64,000 bases of DNA from Thalassotalea fonticola. GTDB lineage: Bacteria > Pseudomonadota > Gammaproteobacteria > Enterobacterales > Alteromonadaceae. Location of the stretch: assembly GCF_032911225.1 (NCBI RefSeq), contig NZ_CP136600.1, positions 2,542,001 through 2,606,000 on the forward strand, read 5' to 3'. Of this stretch, positions 1 to 8,975 are shown piece by piece (position 1 is the first letter of the stretch; each line of letters begins with the position of its first letter). A program made the translations under genes and the position numbers. The notes under the pieces are model-generated. The model searched no databases and was not told the origin of the DNA. It worked only from the letters and a program-made list of their open reading frames with translations.

Positions 1-1308
1 AGTGTTTTCCTTCTTGCCTCTTGTGGAAGCGGTGGAGGTGGCAGTAATGATGATACAAATAAGCCACCTGCAACTTATCAATTCACCTTGCAATCTCTGA
101 TTAAAAACTCATGTGGCGATACATCATCCTATGCTGATACAAAAGTTTTTTTACAAGATGAAAATTGGCAAGTATTAAGTGAACATCAAGCAAACAGCGA
201 AGGCCTTGTCGAGATAACCTCTGCTAATGAAAAAATCAATATTACCGTATTGGCCAATTATAAAGGTGACAACGGTATAGAGTCTTATCAGGCAGTATCT
301 TATTACCAAGTCGATACCGATGTAAAAGCAACGTATTACGCCACACATTCTGACAAATTAGATAACTCAACGTGTGAATGCACAACTCAAGATGTAGTTT
401 TGTCACACATAAATTCAAATACTATCCTGGGAGCCCTAAGCTCGGCTAAATTTGAAAGCTTTGAATTAGTTGATGGTGTTACAACTACTTTTAAACAAGT
501 AGAGTCTTGTCGAATCAAAGGCCAAGAATGGACAGAACATTCATTTGCAGTTTATGACGAAGAAGAAGGATTTGTTGGTTTTCATCAAGACTATACTGCC
601 ACCGACAATGGCACCTGGGAAGTGTATGATAATGGCAGTGGTATTGCTGTTAGTTTTAACCGCAAAGATATGGATATGACCACATCGCAAATATTCAACC
701 AAACACGCCACTTTACTAAAACATCAGAAGCCGAAACGAATGAAGCCATTATTTTTGAAAATCATAAATTTGATGGTAATACCGTACATAGTGCAAGCGC
801 TGATTTTATTTTTAAAGAAGAGTCATCACCATTTGGTTCAGTCAGCTTAAAAAGTAGAGAAACCGTATTTAGCCAAGATTATAATGACTCTCTCGCAGTT
901 AAACCCAGTGAAAACGATGAGAATATCGATTACATCACTTGGGCCGAAATTGAAGCATCAGGCGCATATGATTACTCAAAGGTAAGCAAGCATGACATGG
1001 CAGTGATCAGCTATGTATTTGATGCAAAAAATCCTGAGACACAACTTGATATGCCAGTCTTATGGACATCTTATGGACCGATTGAAGGCCAACTACCGAT
1101 GAATACTTTATTGCCTGGTTTTGAAGATGTTATAGATGGTGATACAGATGTAGATGCTACAAAAGTAAACTTGTTAAGACACTATAGTTTTGATAACTAC
1201 CAAGACTACATAAACTACTACACTAATATTGGCCACGCAGATGTTAACCAGCAAATGGATAAAACTGACGACACTGTGCATCAATACTTTGTTGAATTAG
1301 TTAAATAA
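1..1308 (+). CDS. Lipoprotein of unknown function, 5' end outside window
   Basis: The reading frame is open from base 1, so the true start lies to the left of the window. The first residues read SVFLLASCGSGGGG, the end of a lipoprotein signal peptide with lipobox L-A-S-C followed by a Gly-rich and Ser/Asn linker. A TTG at base 88 could be mistaken for the start, but it lies downstream of the lipobox. The mature part (about 425 residues) is acidic, rich in Asp, Tyr and Thr, and has a few Cys (for example a C-E-C near residue 125). I recognise no family. It is probably anchored in the outer membrane. An inverted repeat follows the stop and may end transcription. Confidence is high that it is a real lipoprotein; its function is unknown. 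Confidence 0.8.
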   Translation, partial: SVFLLASCGSGGGGSNDDTNKPPATYQFTLQSLIKNSCGDTSSYADTKVFLQDENWQVLSEHQANSEGLVEITSANEKINITVLANYKGDNGIESYQAVSYYQVDTDVKATYYATHSDKLDNSTCECTTQDVVLSHINSNTILGALSSAKFESFELVDGVTTTFKQVESCRIKGQEWTEHSFAVYDEEEGFVGFHQDYTATDNGTWEVYDNGSGIAVSFNRKDMDMTTSQIFNQTRHFTKTSEAETNEAIIFENHKFDGNTVHSASADFIFKEESSPFGSVSLKSRETVFSQDYNDSLAVKPSENDENIDYITWAEIEASGAYDYSKVSKHDMAVISYVFDAKNPETQLDMPVLWTSYGPIEGQLPMNTLLPGFEDVIDGDTDVDATKVNLLRHYSFDNYQDYINYYTNIGHADVNQQMDKTDDTVHQYFVELVK

Positions 1309-1327
1309 AAATTAAGACCAAAAAAGA

Positions 1328-1370
1328 GGGGCAGAGTCAGTTTTTTTTATGTTAAACCTGACTCTGACCC
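1328..1370. repeat. Inverted repeat GGGGCAGAGTCAG / CTGACTCTGACCC
   Basis: Arms at 1328-1340 and 1358-1370 are complementary except for one position, around a 17-base loop that contains eight T. It lies between two convergent genes. It could act as a terminator, but the sharp GGGTCAGAGTCAG ends look more like a mobile palindromic repeat of the REP/MITE kind. Which it is cannot be decided here. Confidence 0.55.
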
Positions 1371-1387
1371 TAGTTTCTTTGTTTCGT

Positions 1388-1810
1388 TTACGGATTAAAG
1401 AATGTAAACGCTGTTTCAAAAGCGTTTTGTTGAAACTGCTTTAAACCGGTATCTCTAAAATCGATATTCACTTGTGCTTTGTTCAGTTTTTCTTTGATAA
1501 CATTAGCGCGTACAAGTTCTACCTGTAAATCATCAATTAACTGAATAGCCGCTTCAATTTTAAAGCCCTGTGAACCACCAGAAAACTTACCTTTAGTGGC
1601 GCGTTCTTTGATAACAACGGCATCAATTTTGTAATCTTCAACTAACTTTTTAAAAGCAAATTGAAATTTGCGAATATGTTCAGAGTCAGTACCTTTTTGC
1701 AGTGCAATTTTAGGCACACGCAAATTAGGGATGTCATACAAATTATTGTCTAATGCGACTAAACAAATTACTGCTTCATCAGCCTTTATTTCTACACCAC
1801 AAACTCTCAT
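1388..1810 (-). CDS. DUF3010 family protein
   Basis: A 140-residue cytoplasmic protein starting MRVCGVEIKADEAVICL, the typical beginning of the gammaproteobacterial DUF3010 family. The frame could be extended ten codons upstream, but the ATG at 1810 has a good ribosome binding site (AGGAGAAACC) just before it, so I place the start there. The beginning (VCGVEIKADEAVI) and a later D-A-V-V-I-K-E-R stretch resemble an RNase H-like fold, which is inference only. No function is established for the family. It is a single gene, convergent with the lipoprotein to its left. Confidence 0.85.
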   Translation of the reverse strand: MRVCGVEIKADEAVICLVALDNNLYDIPNLRVPKIALQKGTDSEHIRKFQFAFKKLVEDYKIDAVVIKERATKGKFSGGSQGFKIEAAIQLIDDLQVELVRANVIKEKLNKAQVNIDFRDTGLKQFQQNAFETAFTFFNP

Positions 1811-1944
1811 GGTTTCTCCTAATAAATATAATGACCACATTATAATCTAAACCACAGATTTTTATGTAATTAATTTGCTATAAACTTAACTTGTTGGCAA
1901 TCTATTGATATAAAAATATTTAAGCATCGCTTTTAAGGTTAATT

Positions 1945-3762
1945 ATGAAAAAGTATTTACTCTCTGCTGCCATTTTTGCAGCCTTAGCAGGTTGTTCTCC
2001 AGCAGAAAAAACGACAGAAGTTAAATCCGACCAAGCAGCTCAAACAAAACCAATCGAGCAAGCGCAATCAAACAACGTAGATGCAAAACTAAACGTTGAA
2101 TTTGAACAATTTGCCAAGGCGTTTATTGAAGAGTTTTGGCGCTACAATCCCGGCTATGCAGTTTACGTAGGTTACTACAAATATGACGATCAACTTCCAG
2201 TTATTGATCAGCAACGAATTAATGAAGAAATAGCGTTTACTAAAGAGCGTTTAGCTCAATTAATGGCTTTTGATACAAACAAACTTACTGCCAACAACGC
2301 CAGTGATTACTATATTTTAAAAAACCAGATGGAATTACAGCTATTTACTGCTGAAGAGTTAAAGTCACATCAGTGGGATCCTTCTAACTATAATGTTGCC
2401 GGTGTTTTCGGAGTTATTTTAAATACCGATTACAAAGCAAAAGATGAACGTTTACGAGCAATTTTTCGTCGCATGGAAAACATACCAGCTTATTATGAAG
2501 CAGCAAAAGCTAACATAACAGCACCTACCATTGCTCATACAGAATTAGCAATCCAACAAAATAAAGGTGCTGTAAGCTTATTTACCGACACAATTCATGC
2601 TGCCATGATTGAATCAGGCCTAAATGAAACAGAAAAAGCAGATTTTAATTTTCGCTTAGCTAAAAGTGCGTCGGTAATAAATAAATACATCAAGTGGTGT
2701 GAAGAAAAATTAGTTGAGTTAAAAACTAGCGGCGCAGCGAAAGATTTTCGCATTGGTGAAGCTTTGTATGAGAAAAAGTTTGCTTTAGATATCTATTCAA
2801 GCTTAACGGCAAAGCAACTTTTTGAAAAAGCAGTTAAAGAAAAAAGCCGTGTGCATGCTGAAATGATAAAAATTGCTGATAAACTTTGGCCAAAATATTT
2901 TGCTGATATAGATATGCCAAACGATAAATTAGTTGCCATTAAGCAACTTATTGATCATATCTCGGTAAACCATGTTGAACGTGAACAGTTTGTTGACAGT
3001 ATTCGAGCTCAAATTCCAGAACTGGAAAAATTTGTTATCGATAAAAACTTGTTAGAAATGGATGAAGATAAGCCTCTTGTGGTTCGAGAAACCCCTGTCT
3101 ATCAACGAGGGTTTGCTGGTGCATCCATCAACGCACCGGGACCATATGATGCAAATGCAAATACCTATTATAACGTTACGCCATTAGATAACTTTAACGC
3201 CGAACAAGCTGAAAGCTATTTAAAAGAATACAATCATTGGTTACTGCAAATTTTAAATATTCATGAGGCCGTTCCAGGGCATTACACCCAACTAGTGCAC
3301 AGCAATAAATCAAAATCTTTAGTGAAATCTATATTCGGCAACGGCGCCATGATTGAAGGCTGGGCAGTTTATACTGAACGAATGATGCTAGAAGAAGGCT
3401 ATGGTGATTTTGAGCCTGAACTTTGGCTGATGTATTACAAGTGGAATTTACGCACTATTATGAATTCAATCATCGACTACTCCATTCAAGTAAATAATTT
3501 ATCTGAAGAAAAAGCCTTGGATATGATGATTAATGAAGCATTTCAAGAGCAAGCAGAAGCTAAAGGTAAATGGCGCAGAGCAACGCTTTCACAAGTACAA
3601 TTAACCAGTTACTTCACCGGTTACTCTGAAATTTATGACTTGCGTGAAGATTTGAAGGCAAAGCTTGGTGATGACTTTAACCTTGCAGATTTTCATAACC
3701 AATTTTTAAGTTATGGTAGCTCTCCAGTGCCAATCATTCGCCAAATGATGTTGCCAGAGTAG
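1945..3762 (+). CDS. DUF885 family metallopeptidase-like lipoprotein
   Basis: A 605-residue protein with an N-terminal lipoprotein signal (lipobox A-L-A-G-C at residues 13-17), then a polar linker and a long alpha-helical body. Residues 440-446 read HEAVPGH, the zinc-binding HExxxGH-type signature of the DUF885 family, followed by a conserved EGWAVYTE stretch about 30 residues later. These are the hallmarks of the family's putative zinc peptidase site. Length matches the family (about 600). It probably acts in the periplasm attached to a membrane; the substrate is unknown. It is monocistronic, with a strong terminator just downstream. Confidence 0.88.
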   Translation: MKKYLLSAAIFAALAGCSPAEKTTEVKSDQAAQTKPIEQAQSNNVDAKLNVEFEQFAKAFIEEFWRYNPGYAVYVGYYKYDDQLPVIDQQRINEEIAFTKERLAQLMAFDTNKLTANNASDYYILKNQMELQLFTAEELKSHQWDPSNYNVAGVFGVILNTDYKAKDERLRAIFRRMENIPAYYEAAKANITAPTIAHTELAIQQNKGAVSLFTDTIHAAMIESGLNETEKADFNFRLAKSASVINKYIKWCEEKLVELKTSGAAKDFRIGEALYEKKFALDIYSSLTAKQLFEKAVKEKSRVHAEMIKIADKLWPKYFADIDMPNDKLVAIKQLIDHISVNHVEREQFVDSIRAQIPELEKFVIDKNLLEMDEDKPLVVRETPVYQRGFAGASINAPGPYDANANTYYNVTPLDNFNAEQAESYLKEYNHWLLQILNIHEAVPGHYTQLVHSNKSKSLVKSIFGNGAMIEGWAVYTERMMLEEGYGDFEPELWLMYYKWNLRTIMNSIIDYSIQVNNLSEEKALDMMINEAFQEQAEAKGKWRRATLSQVQLTSYFTGYSEIYDLREDLKAKLGDDFNLADFHNQFLSYGSSPVPIIRQMMLPE

Positions 3763-3788
3763 TCTTGTTCACTAATCTAAACACTACT

Positions 3789-3821
3789 AAAGGATTAGCA
3801 AAAATGTTAATCCTTTTTTTT
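3789..3821 (+). terminator. Intrinsic terminator after the DUF885 gene
   Basis: Stem AAGGATTA (3790-3797) pairs with TAATCCTT (3808-3815), followed by a run of T to 3821. Confidence 0.85.
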
Positions 3822-3907
3822 GTAAAAAAAGTTAACCCAAATTAAATTTAAGTAGTAAAATTAACAGCATAGAAAATAATAGTACCATCTAAACAGGAAC
3901 ACAATTA

Positions 3908-5131
3908 GTGAAACCAGATTCGTTTACGCAAAAACGCCATTTTATAATTACCTTGGGAAAACTGTTACACAAGTTTGGCGCAACGGCTTATCGTTTAGAA
4001 AATCATTTAATAAATGTTTCTCGATTTCTTGAAGTACAGGCATCATTTGTTATCACTCCTACCTCATTAACATTTGTACTATTTAATGTTGAGGACCAGC
4101 AAGAACATAATTTTATTGTGCGAGTGCGCCCCGGTGATATTGATTTAGGCGCTTTATCAAGAACAAACGAACTAGTGGATGAGCTAAGTTCAGGCCAGCG
4201 AACATTAGCTGAAGCGATTGAACGCTTAAATGAAATACCAAACAAACCTTCCCCCTATTCACAGTTTCTTACCTTTTTAGGGTTTGGCGCCTCTTCAGGT
4301 GCCTTTGCTATGCTAATGCATACCTCTTGGAATGATGTATTTTGGTCAACATTACTTGGCTTCTTTGTTTTTCTATTGGTTATTTGGGCTGAAAAATCGA
4401 AAAGCGTAGCCAATATGCTTGAGCCATTATCGAGTATTGTTGCAGCCGTTGGTGCCAGTGCTATTACATTAATTGACCCAGCCATTAATGCGCCTTTGGT
4501 AATTTTATCGAGTATTATCGTGTTTATCCCTGGCCTGTCTTTAACGACAGGTTTAAGTGAACTTGCTGAGAGAAATTTAATTTCCGGCACCGCTAAGATA
4601 ATGGATGCATTGATGACCATGTTTAAGCTTTATTTCGGTGCCATATTAGGATTAACGTTAGGTAGTTTGTTATGGGGTAGTGTCGAAAAGGTTGATGTTG
4701 AACTTGTACCACAATGGACCCAATGGTTAGCAGTATTAATTCTTTCAATGTCTTTGGTTATTATTTTCAAAGCTAGGCCTCGTCATGCATTTTGGGGGAT
4801 TTTATGTGGCTTTATTGCTTTTGGTTCAAGTTTTTGGGCAGCTAACTACGTTGGCGTGGCATTAAGCGCCTTTGTCGGCTCTTTTACTGTTGGCGCATAT
4901 TCAAACCTATTCGCCCGCTTTTTAAAAGCTCCTGCCACTGTCGTTATGCTGCAAGGTTTAGTTGTTTTAGTACCTGGTTCAAAAGTATATATCGGACTAA
5001 ACTCTATGGTAACCGGCAGTCAAATTGTACAGACCGAACAAATTGGCTCACAAACGTTTTTAATTTTTATGTCTCTCGTCGCCGGACTCATTTTTGCAAA
5101 TGTCGCCGTGCGGCCACGCAGTTCATTATAA
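3908..5131 (+). CDS. ThrE-type threonine/serine exporter family protein
   Basis: 407 residues. The first ~115 form a soluble domain with the family's KLLHKFGATAYRLE and later VRVRPGDIDL segments. The rest is about ten hydrophobic segments in two blocks, matching the fused DUF1212 plus DUF3815 layout of ThrE (family usual length 400-500). Members export threonine or serine across the inner membrane using proton motive force; the substrate here is not proven. The start is GTG at 3908. The gene follows a terminator and is followed 16 bases later by the NRDE gene, so the two may be cotranscribed. Confidence 0.82.
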   Translation: MKPDSFTQKRHFIITLGKLLHKFGATAYRLENHLINVSRFLEVQASFVITPTSLTFVLFNVEDQQEHNFIVRVRPGDIDLGALSRTNELVDELSSGQRTLAEAIERLNEIPNKPSPYSQFLTFLGFGASSGAFAMLMHTSWNDVFWSTLLGFFVFLLVIWAEKSKSVANMLEPLSSIVAAVGASAITLIDPAINAPLVILSSIIVFIPGLSLTTGLSELAERNLISGTAKIMDALMTMFKLYFGAILGLTLGSLLWGSVEKVDVELVPQWTQWLAVLILSMSLVIIFKARPRHAFWGILCGFIAFGSSFWAANYVGVALSAFVGSFTVGAYSNLFARFLKAPATVVMLQGLVVLVPGSKVYIGLNSMVTGSQIVQTEQIGSQTFLIFMSLVAGLIFANVAVRPRSSL

Positions 5132-5147
5132 GTATTGAATTTACCTT

Positions 5148-5909
5148 ATGTGTATATTGTTTATCGCCATTAACCAACACAAAGATTATCCGTTAATTAT
5201 TGCGGCTAATCGAGATGAATTTCATCAACGGCCAACTAAGTCAGCATATTTCTGGCCACAGCAACCAGAGATATTAGCCGGTCAAGATTTGCAAGCAAAC
5301 GGCACTTGGTTGGGTATAAATAACCAAGGCGACTTTTCAGCTTTAACGAATATAAGAAGTAGTTTGCCCCTTAATAATGATGCTAAATCGCGCGGTGACT
5401 TAGTGCAACTTGCTTTGCAAAATCCGGCTTTAATCAACCAACAATGGCTACTGGATAATAGCGAGCTTTATAATCCGTTTAATCTGGTTTATACGAAAAA
5501 TAAAGAGCTTTATTGTTTTAACTCAAGCTCTTTAGAACATAGCCGGCTAGCCGATGGGTTCCATGCTATATGCAATGGAGCCATGGACGATGTTTGGCCG
5601 AAAATGGCTAAAGGAGAAATGTTATTAGAGCAATTAATCAGTGAACAGCAAGAGTTACATAGCGAACATTTATTTGCCATTATGCAAGACCCAACTCAAG
5701 CTCCTGACGAGCTCCTACCAGAAACTGGTGTTGGCTTAGAGTGGGAGCGAAAGCTATCAAGTATCTTTATAAAATCCAGTGAATATGGCACACGTTCAAC
5801 TGCGGTAATATTAAAGCATCAAAGTGGCACTATAGATTTTCATGAACAAAGCTATACAAGCGATGCTGAAATCTTTAATAAAAAACAATTTGCTCTCACG
5901 CATCAATAA
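5148..5909 (+). CDS. NRDE/TANGO2 family protein
   Basis: 253 residues starting MCILFIA. The diagnostic NRDE motif follows at residues 22-25 (ANRDEFHQRP), then an F-W-P segment and a G-T-W-L-G-I-N motif near residue 50 that is shared by bacterial and eukaryotic TANGO2 proteins. These proteins are cytoplasmic; roles in heme trafficking or metabolism have been proposed for the family, but I cannot assign one here. It lies 16 bases after the exporter gene and 11 bases before the SDR gene. Confidence 0.85.
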   Translation: MCILFIAINQHKDYPLIIAANRDEFHQRPTKSAYFWPQQPEILAGQDLQANGTWLGINNQGDFSALTNIRSSLPLNNDAKSRGDLVQLALQNPALINQQWLLDNSELYNPFNLVYTKNKELYCFNSSSLEHSRLADGFHAICNGAMDDVWPKMAKGEMLLEQLISEQQELHSEHLFAIMQDPTQAPDELLPETGVGLEWERKLSSIFIKSSEYGTRSTAVILKHQSGTIDFHEQSYTSDAEIFNKKQFALTHQ

Positions 5910-5920
5910 AAGTGAAAAAC

Positions 5921-6649
5921 ATGAATAAAATTTGTATTGTTACGGGTGGCTCTTCAGGGATTGGACTGGCTATAGTGAAAAGCTTTATACACAACGGTTA
6001 TACTGTTTATAATTTAGATATTCAGCCTAGTACTTTTGGCCACTTCATTGAATGTGATATGAGTAAAGTTGAGCAAGTACAACAAGCAATTATTGGGGTT
6101 GCTAATCAAGAAAAACAAGTTGATGTGTTAATTTCTAATGCTGGCATTCATCGCTCCGCCAATATTGAAAACACTTCAGAAGAGCTGCTCGATGAAGTGT
6201 TTGCCATTAATGTTAAAGGCGCCTATGCGGCAACTAAAGCAATTATACCATTGATGAAAAAGCAGGGCATGGGCAGTATTATTTATATCGCATCTGATCA
6301 AGCAATTATTGGTAAATCAAACTCCTTTGCTTATAACCTATCAAAGCATGCGTTAGCGTCTATGGCAAAAACCACAGCACTTGATTATGCAAGTTTTAAC
6401 ATTAGAGCCAATGCTATTTGCCCTGGTACAATTGAGACACCACTTTACCATACAGCAATTGATAAATACTGTGCTAACAGTGGCGCTAATAAAACAGACA
6501 TACACGCCGAAGAAGCGGCATTGCAACCATTAAACCGTTTGGGCCAGCCAGAAGAGGTTGCTGAATATGCGCTGTTTTTAGCCAGTGACAAAGCAACGTT
6601 TATTACTGGTAGTTTGCAGGTAATTGATGGTGGTTACACAACGGGTTAG
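5921..6649 (+). CDS. Short-chain dehydrogenase/reductase (SDR)
   Basis: About 242 residues. TGGSSGIG near the N-terminus is the NAD(P)-binding glycine motif, NAG in ISNAGIH is the structural motif, and the catalytic set is the serine of YIASDQ plus Tyr and Lys of YNLSKHA. An N-A-I-C-P-G-T-I-E-T-P segment resembles that of 2-keto-3-deoxy-sugar-acid dehydrogenases. I place the start at the ATG (5921); an in-frame GTG nine bases earlier is possible, and neither has a clear ribosome binding site. The next gene, 17 bases on, is a lactonase-like amidohydrolase, which suggests oxidation of a sugar or sugar acid. The substrate is inferred. Confidence 0.85.
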   Translation: MNKICIVTGGSSGIGLAIVKSFIHNGYTVYNLDIQPSTFGHFIECDMSKVEQVQQAIIGVANQEKQVDVLISNAGIHRSANIENTSEELLDEVFAINVKGAYAATKAIIPLMKKQGMGSIIYIASDQAIIGKSNSFAYNLSKHALASMAKTTALDYASFNIRANAICPGTIETPLYHTAIDKYCANSGANKTDIHAEEAALQPLNRLGQPEEVAEYALFLASDKATFITGSLQVIDGGYTTG

Positions 6650-6666
6650 CTCAAAGCTCAATTATT

Positions 6667-7536
6667 ATGATAAAAATAATCGACCCACATCTACATTTAT
6701 TCAACCTTGAAGAAGGGGATTATCACTGGCTAAAGGAAGGTAACCCGCCATTTTGGCCTAACAAGCAGTTAATTAATCGCAATTTTGAGCAAGCTGATTT
6801 AGTTTTATCTGCACCTTTAAACTTGGCGGGGTTTATTCATATTGAAGCCGGCTTTGATAACTCAAAACCTGAACGTGAAATAGCTTGGCTTGAAAATAAC
6901 TGTAACTTACCATTCAAAAGTATCGCTTTTGCCGATATTTGCTCAGTTGAATTTCAACGCCAAATACAAACATTACTGCAATATAAGTCTTTTACTGGTA
7001 TTCGCCATATTTTAGATGAGCAAGCAGAGCATATTTTAGCCAACACAAATACTCTAGCTAACTTAAAACATTTAGCATCACTGGATCTTATATTTGAATT
7101 GCAGTGTGATTGTTCTGATTTAAATGTTGTAAAACAACTGGCGACTTATCTTTCAGTACTGCCTAACTTAACTATCATCATTAATCATTACGGTGCAACA
7201 ACCAATAATAACCTAAGTCAAAAATTGAAAGATGGGTTATCATTACTTGCCAAACATCAGCAGTGCTTTATTAAGTGTTCAGGCTGGGAGATGCGTGATA
7301 ATAACTGGCAAGTTGAACTTTTAGCACCGCTGGTAAATTCAATCATCAGCATTTTTGGTGAGCAAAGGGTTATGTTAGCCAGCAATTTTCCACTATGTTT
7401 GTTCAGGTTTAGTTATTTACAATTATGGCAGCACTATACTAACTTTTCTGGCTTTAGTAATGAGACTGTATCGAAGTTGTGTTTTGAAAATGCAGCTAAG
7501 GTTTACAAACTAAAAGCCAGCATTAACGCTGGCTAA
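6667..7536 (+). CDS. Amidohydrolase-2 family (lactonase-like) protein
   Basis: 289 residues. It starts with a D-P-H-L-H-L metal motif (residues 6-11) and has late motifs IKCSGWEM and ASNFPLCLFRFSY near the C-terminus, which resemble the COG3618 family (L-fuconolactonase and relatives). Such enzymes hydrolyse sugar lactones or related cyclic substrates. It follows the SDR closely and converges on a mandelate racemase/enolase-type dehydratase, so a dehydrogenase-lactonase-dehydratase route is likely. A second family member lies at 35831-36751. Its last codons form a hairpin that may serve as a terminator. Confidence 0.8.
   Translation: MIKIIDPHLHLFNLEEGDYHWLKEGNPPFWPNKQLINRNFEQADLVLSAPLNLAGFIHIEAGFDNSKPEREIAWLENNCNLPFKSIAFADICSVEFQRQIQTLLQYKSFTGIRHILDEQAEHILANTNTLANLKHLASLDLIFELQCDCSDLNVVKQLATYLSVLPNLTIIINHYGATTNNNLSQKLKDGLSLLAKHQQCFIKCSGWEMRDNNWQVELLAPLVNSIISIFGEQRVMLASNFPLCLFRFSYLQLWQHYTNFSGFSNETVSKLCFENAAKVYKLKASINAG
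7515..7534. terminator. Possible terminator hairpin at the end of the amidohydrolase gene
   Basis: AGCCAGC (7515-7521) pairs with GCTGGCT (7528-7534) around a six-base loop, overlapping the last codons. The following AATAAAGTTCATTT is only weakly T-rich, so this is tentative. Confidence 0.35.
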
Positions 7537-7561
7537 TAAAGTTCATTTCTATTTTGATAGG

Positions 7562-8737
7562 TTATTTCACTTCTACTCTTGGTGAGCGCATAACAACATC
7601 ATCATTTAATTCAATGCCAATACCGGGTTCTTCTGATACTTCAAAGAAACCATCTACCGGTTGTGGGTCTTGAATACATAATTCACGGTTCCATGACTTT
7701 ATCGCGTAAGTATGATGTTCATGAATTAAGAAGTTTGGTATTGCGGTTTCTAAATGCAATGAAGCAGCTGTTGCTACTGGGCCTCCACAAACATGTGCCT
7801 GGATACGGATATCGTAAACATCAGCATAATCACATACTTTTTTGGCTTCAGTAAAGCCGCCACACAGGCCAACATCAGGCTGTAGAACGTCAATACTTTG
7901 CTCTTCAAAGTAAGGGCGTACATCCCAACGATGATACAATCGCTCGCCGCCTGCAATAGGTACATTTACATTATCAGAGACTTTTTTATGCACTGCAGAA
8001 TTTAAATAATTGACCGGTTCTTCATACATCATACAACCTACTTCTTCGACTATCTTGCCCATTTGTATTGCTGATGCAGCGCCCATTAACGAGTGCGATT
8101 CAAAAATAATATCAACATCATCACCAACCGCATCACGAATTGCACGCAAACGATTACCGAACAAACGCATTTGTGGATTAGTGAATAACTTGGTGCGATC
8201 AAATGCAGAACTGCCATCATGGTTATAAACAATCGGGTCAACTTTTACTGCATCATAACCTTCAGCGACCGCTTTTAGCGCAGCTTCAGCATATTCCTCA
8301 GGTTGGATCAGCTTTTTACATTCTTTGTCCCAGTCAAATTGCAATTGGCTCGCGTACGTGCGCAATTTATCATTCACTTTACCACCTAACAGCTGATAAA
8401 CAGGTACACCCAATGCTTTACCTTTTATGTCCCAAAGCGCAGTATCGATGGCACTCATTGCAGAGTAAAGCACTGGCCCACCACCTAACCCCCAAAAACT
8501 TTCTCTAAGCATACGCGACCACAGCAGCTCAGTTTGAAATGGGTTAAAACCAATTAATACCGCTTCCGCTATTTCTTTAATCATGGCAGCAGCAGCACTG
8601 TGCCCCCAATCATAAGCTAAACCAGCCTCACCTACCCCGGTAATTCCTTCATCGGTATGAATACGAATAAACACCGGATTCCAAGGCGGTCTTTCAGGGC
8701 ATTCGATATCAAAAATTTCTACGCGGGTGATTTTCAT
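7562..8737 (-). CDS. Mandelate racemase/muconate lactonizing enzyme family protein, probable sugar-acid dehydratase
   Basis: 391 residues, full length for the enolase superfamily. The capping domain covers residues 1-125, including a G-V-G-E-A-G-L segment. The barrel has K165 and D167 in AVKVDP, metal-ligand candidates E213, E239/E240 (YEEP) and E265 (GGERLY), D288 (QPDVG) and H315 (AHVCGGP). This arrangement resembles galactonate dehydratase-type members, so dehydration of an aldonic acid to a 2-keto-3-deoxy acid is the likely reaction; substrate unknown. The start has a GGAG ribosome binding site. It is convergent with the amidohydrolase and upstream of nothing else, with a 240-bp gap to the aldolase. 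Confidence 0.85.
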   Translation of the reverse strand: MKITRVEIFDIECPERPPWNPVFIRIHTDEGITGVGEAGLAYDWGHSAAAAMIKEIAEAVLIGFNPFQTELLWSRMLRESFWGLGGGPVLYSAMSAIDTALWDIKGKALGVPVYQLLGGKVNDKLRTYASQLQFDWDKECKKLIQPEEYAEAALKAVAEGYDAVKVDPIVYNHDGSSAFDRTKLFTNPQMRLFGNRLRAIRDAVGDDVDIIFESHSLMGAASAIQMGKIVEEVGCMMYEEPVNYLNSAVHKKVSDNVNVPIAGGERLYHRWDVRPYFEEQSIDVLQPDVGLCGGFTEAKKVCDYADVYDIRIQAHVCGGPVATAASLHLETAIPNFLIHEHHTYAIKSWNRELCIQDPQPVDGFFEVSEEPGIGIELNDDVVMRSPRVEVK

Positions 8738-8811
8738 GGATTCTCCAAAGGGGTTTTATATGTTTTAAAAAAGTATTGGTATAAAAGTTAATACTCGGTA
8801 TCTATTATAGA

Positions 8812-8966
8812 AGAAACGAGAAACGAGAAACGAAATATAGTCTCGATATTAGTTGTTGGCGATAATAAAATTTCCAAAAGACACCAACTATTAGAAAGTT
8901 AGTTACTCTACGATATCTCATCAACCACTCTTGCTCTTAGTTTCTCGTTTGTATTAATCTCGTTTC
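8812..8966. repeat. GAAACGA/TTTCTCGTTTC repeat stretch
   Basis: Between the dehydratase and aldolase genes the motif GAAACGA is repeated three times (8812-8834), and its complement (TTTCTCGTTT and ATCTCGTTTC) recurs at 8940-8966, so the two clusters face each other. The same word occurs in intergenic DNA near 16175-16416, 18365 and 48790, so it is a dispersed repeat. Confidence 0.6.
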
Positions 8967-8975
8967 TTTTTACTA

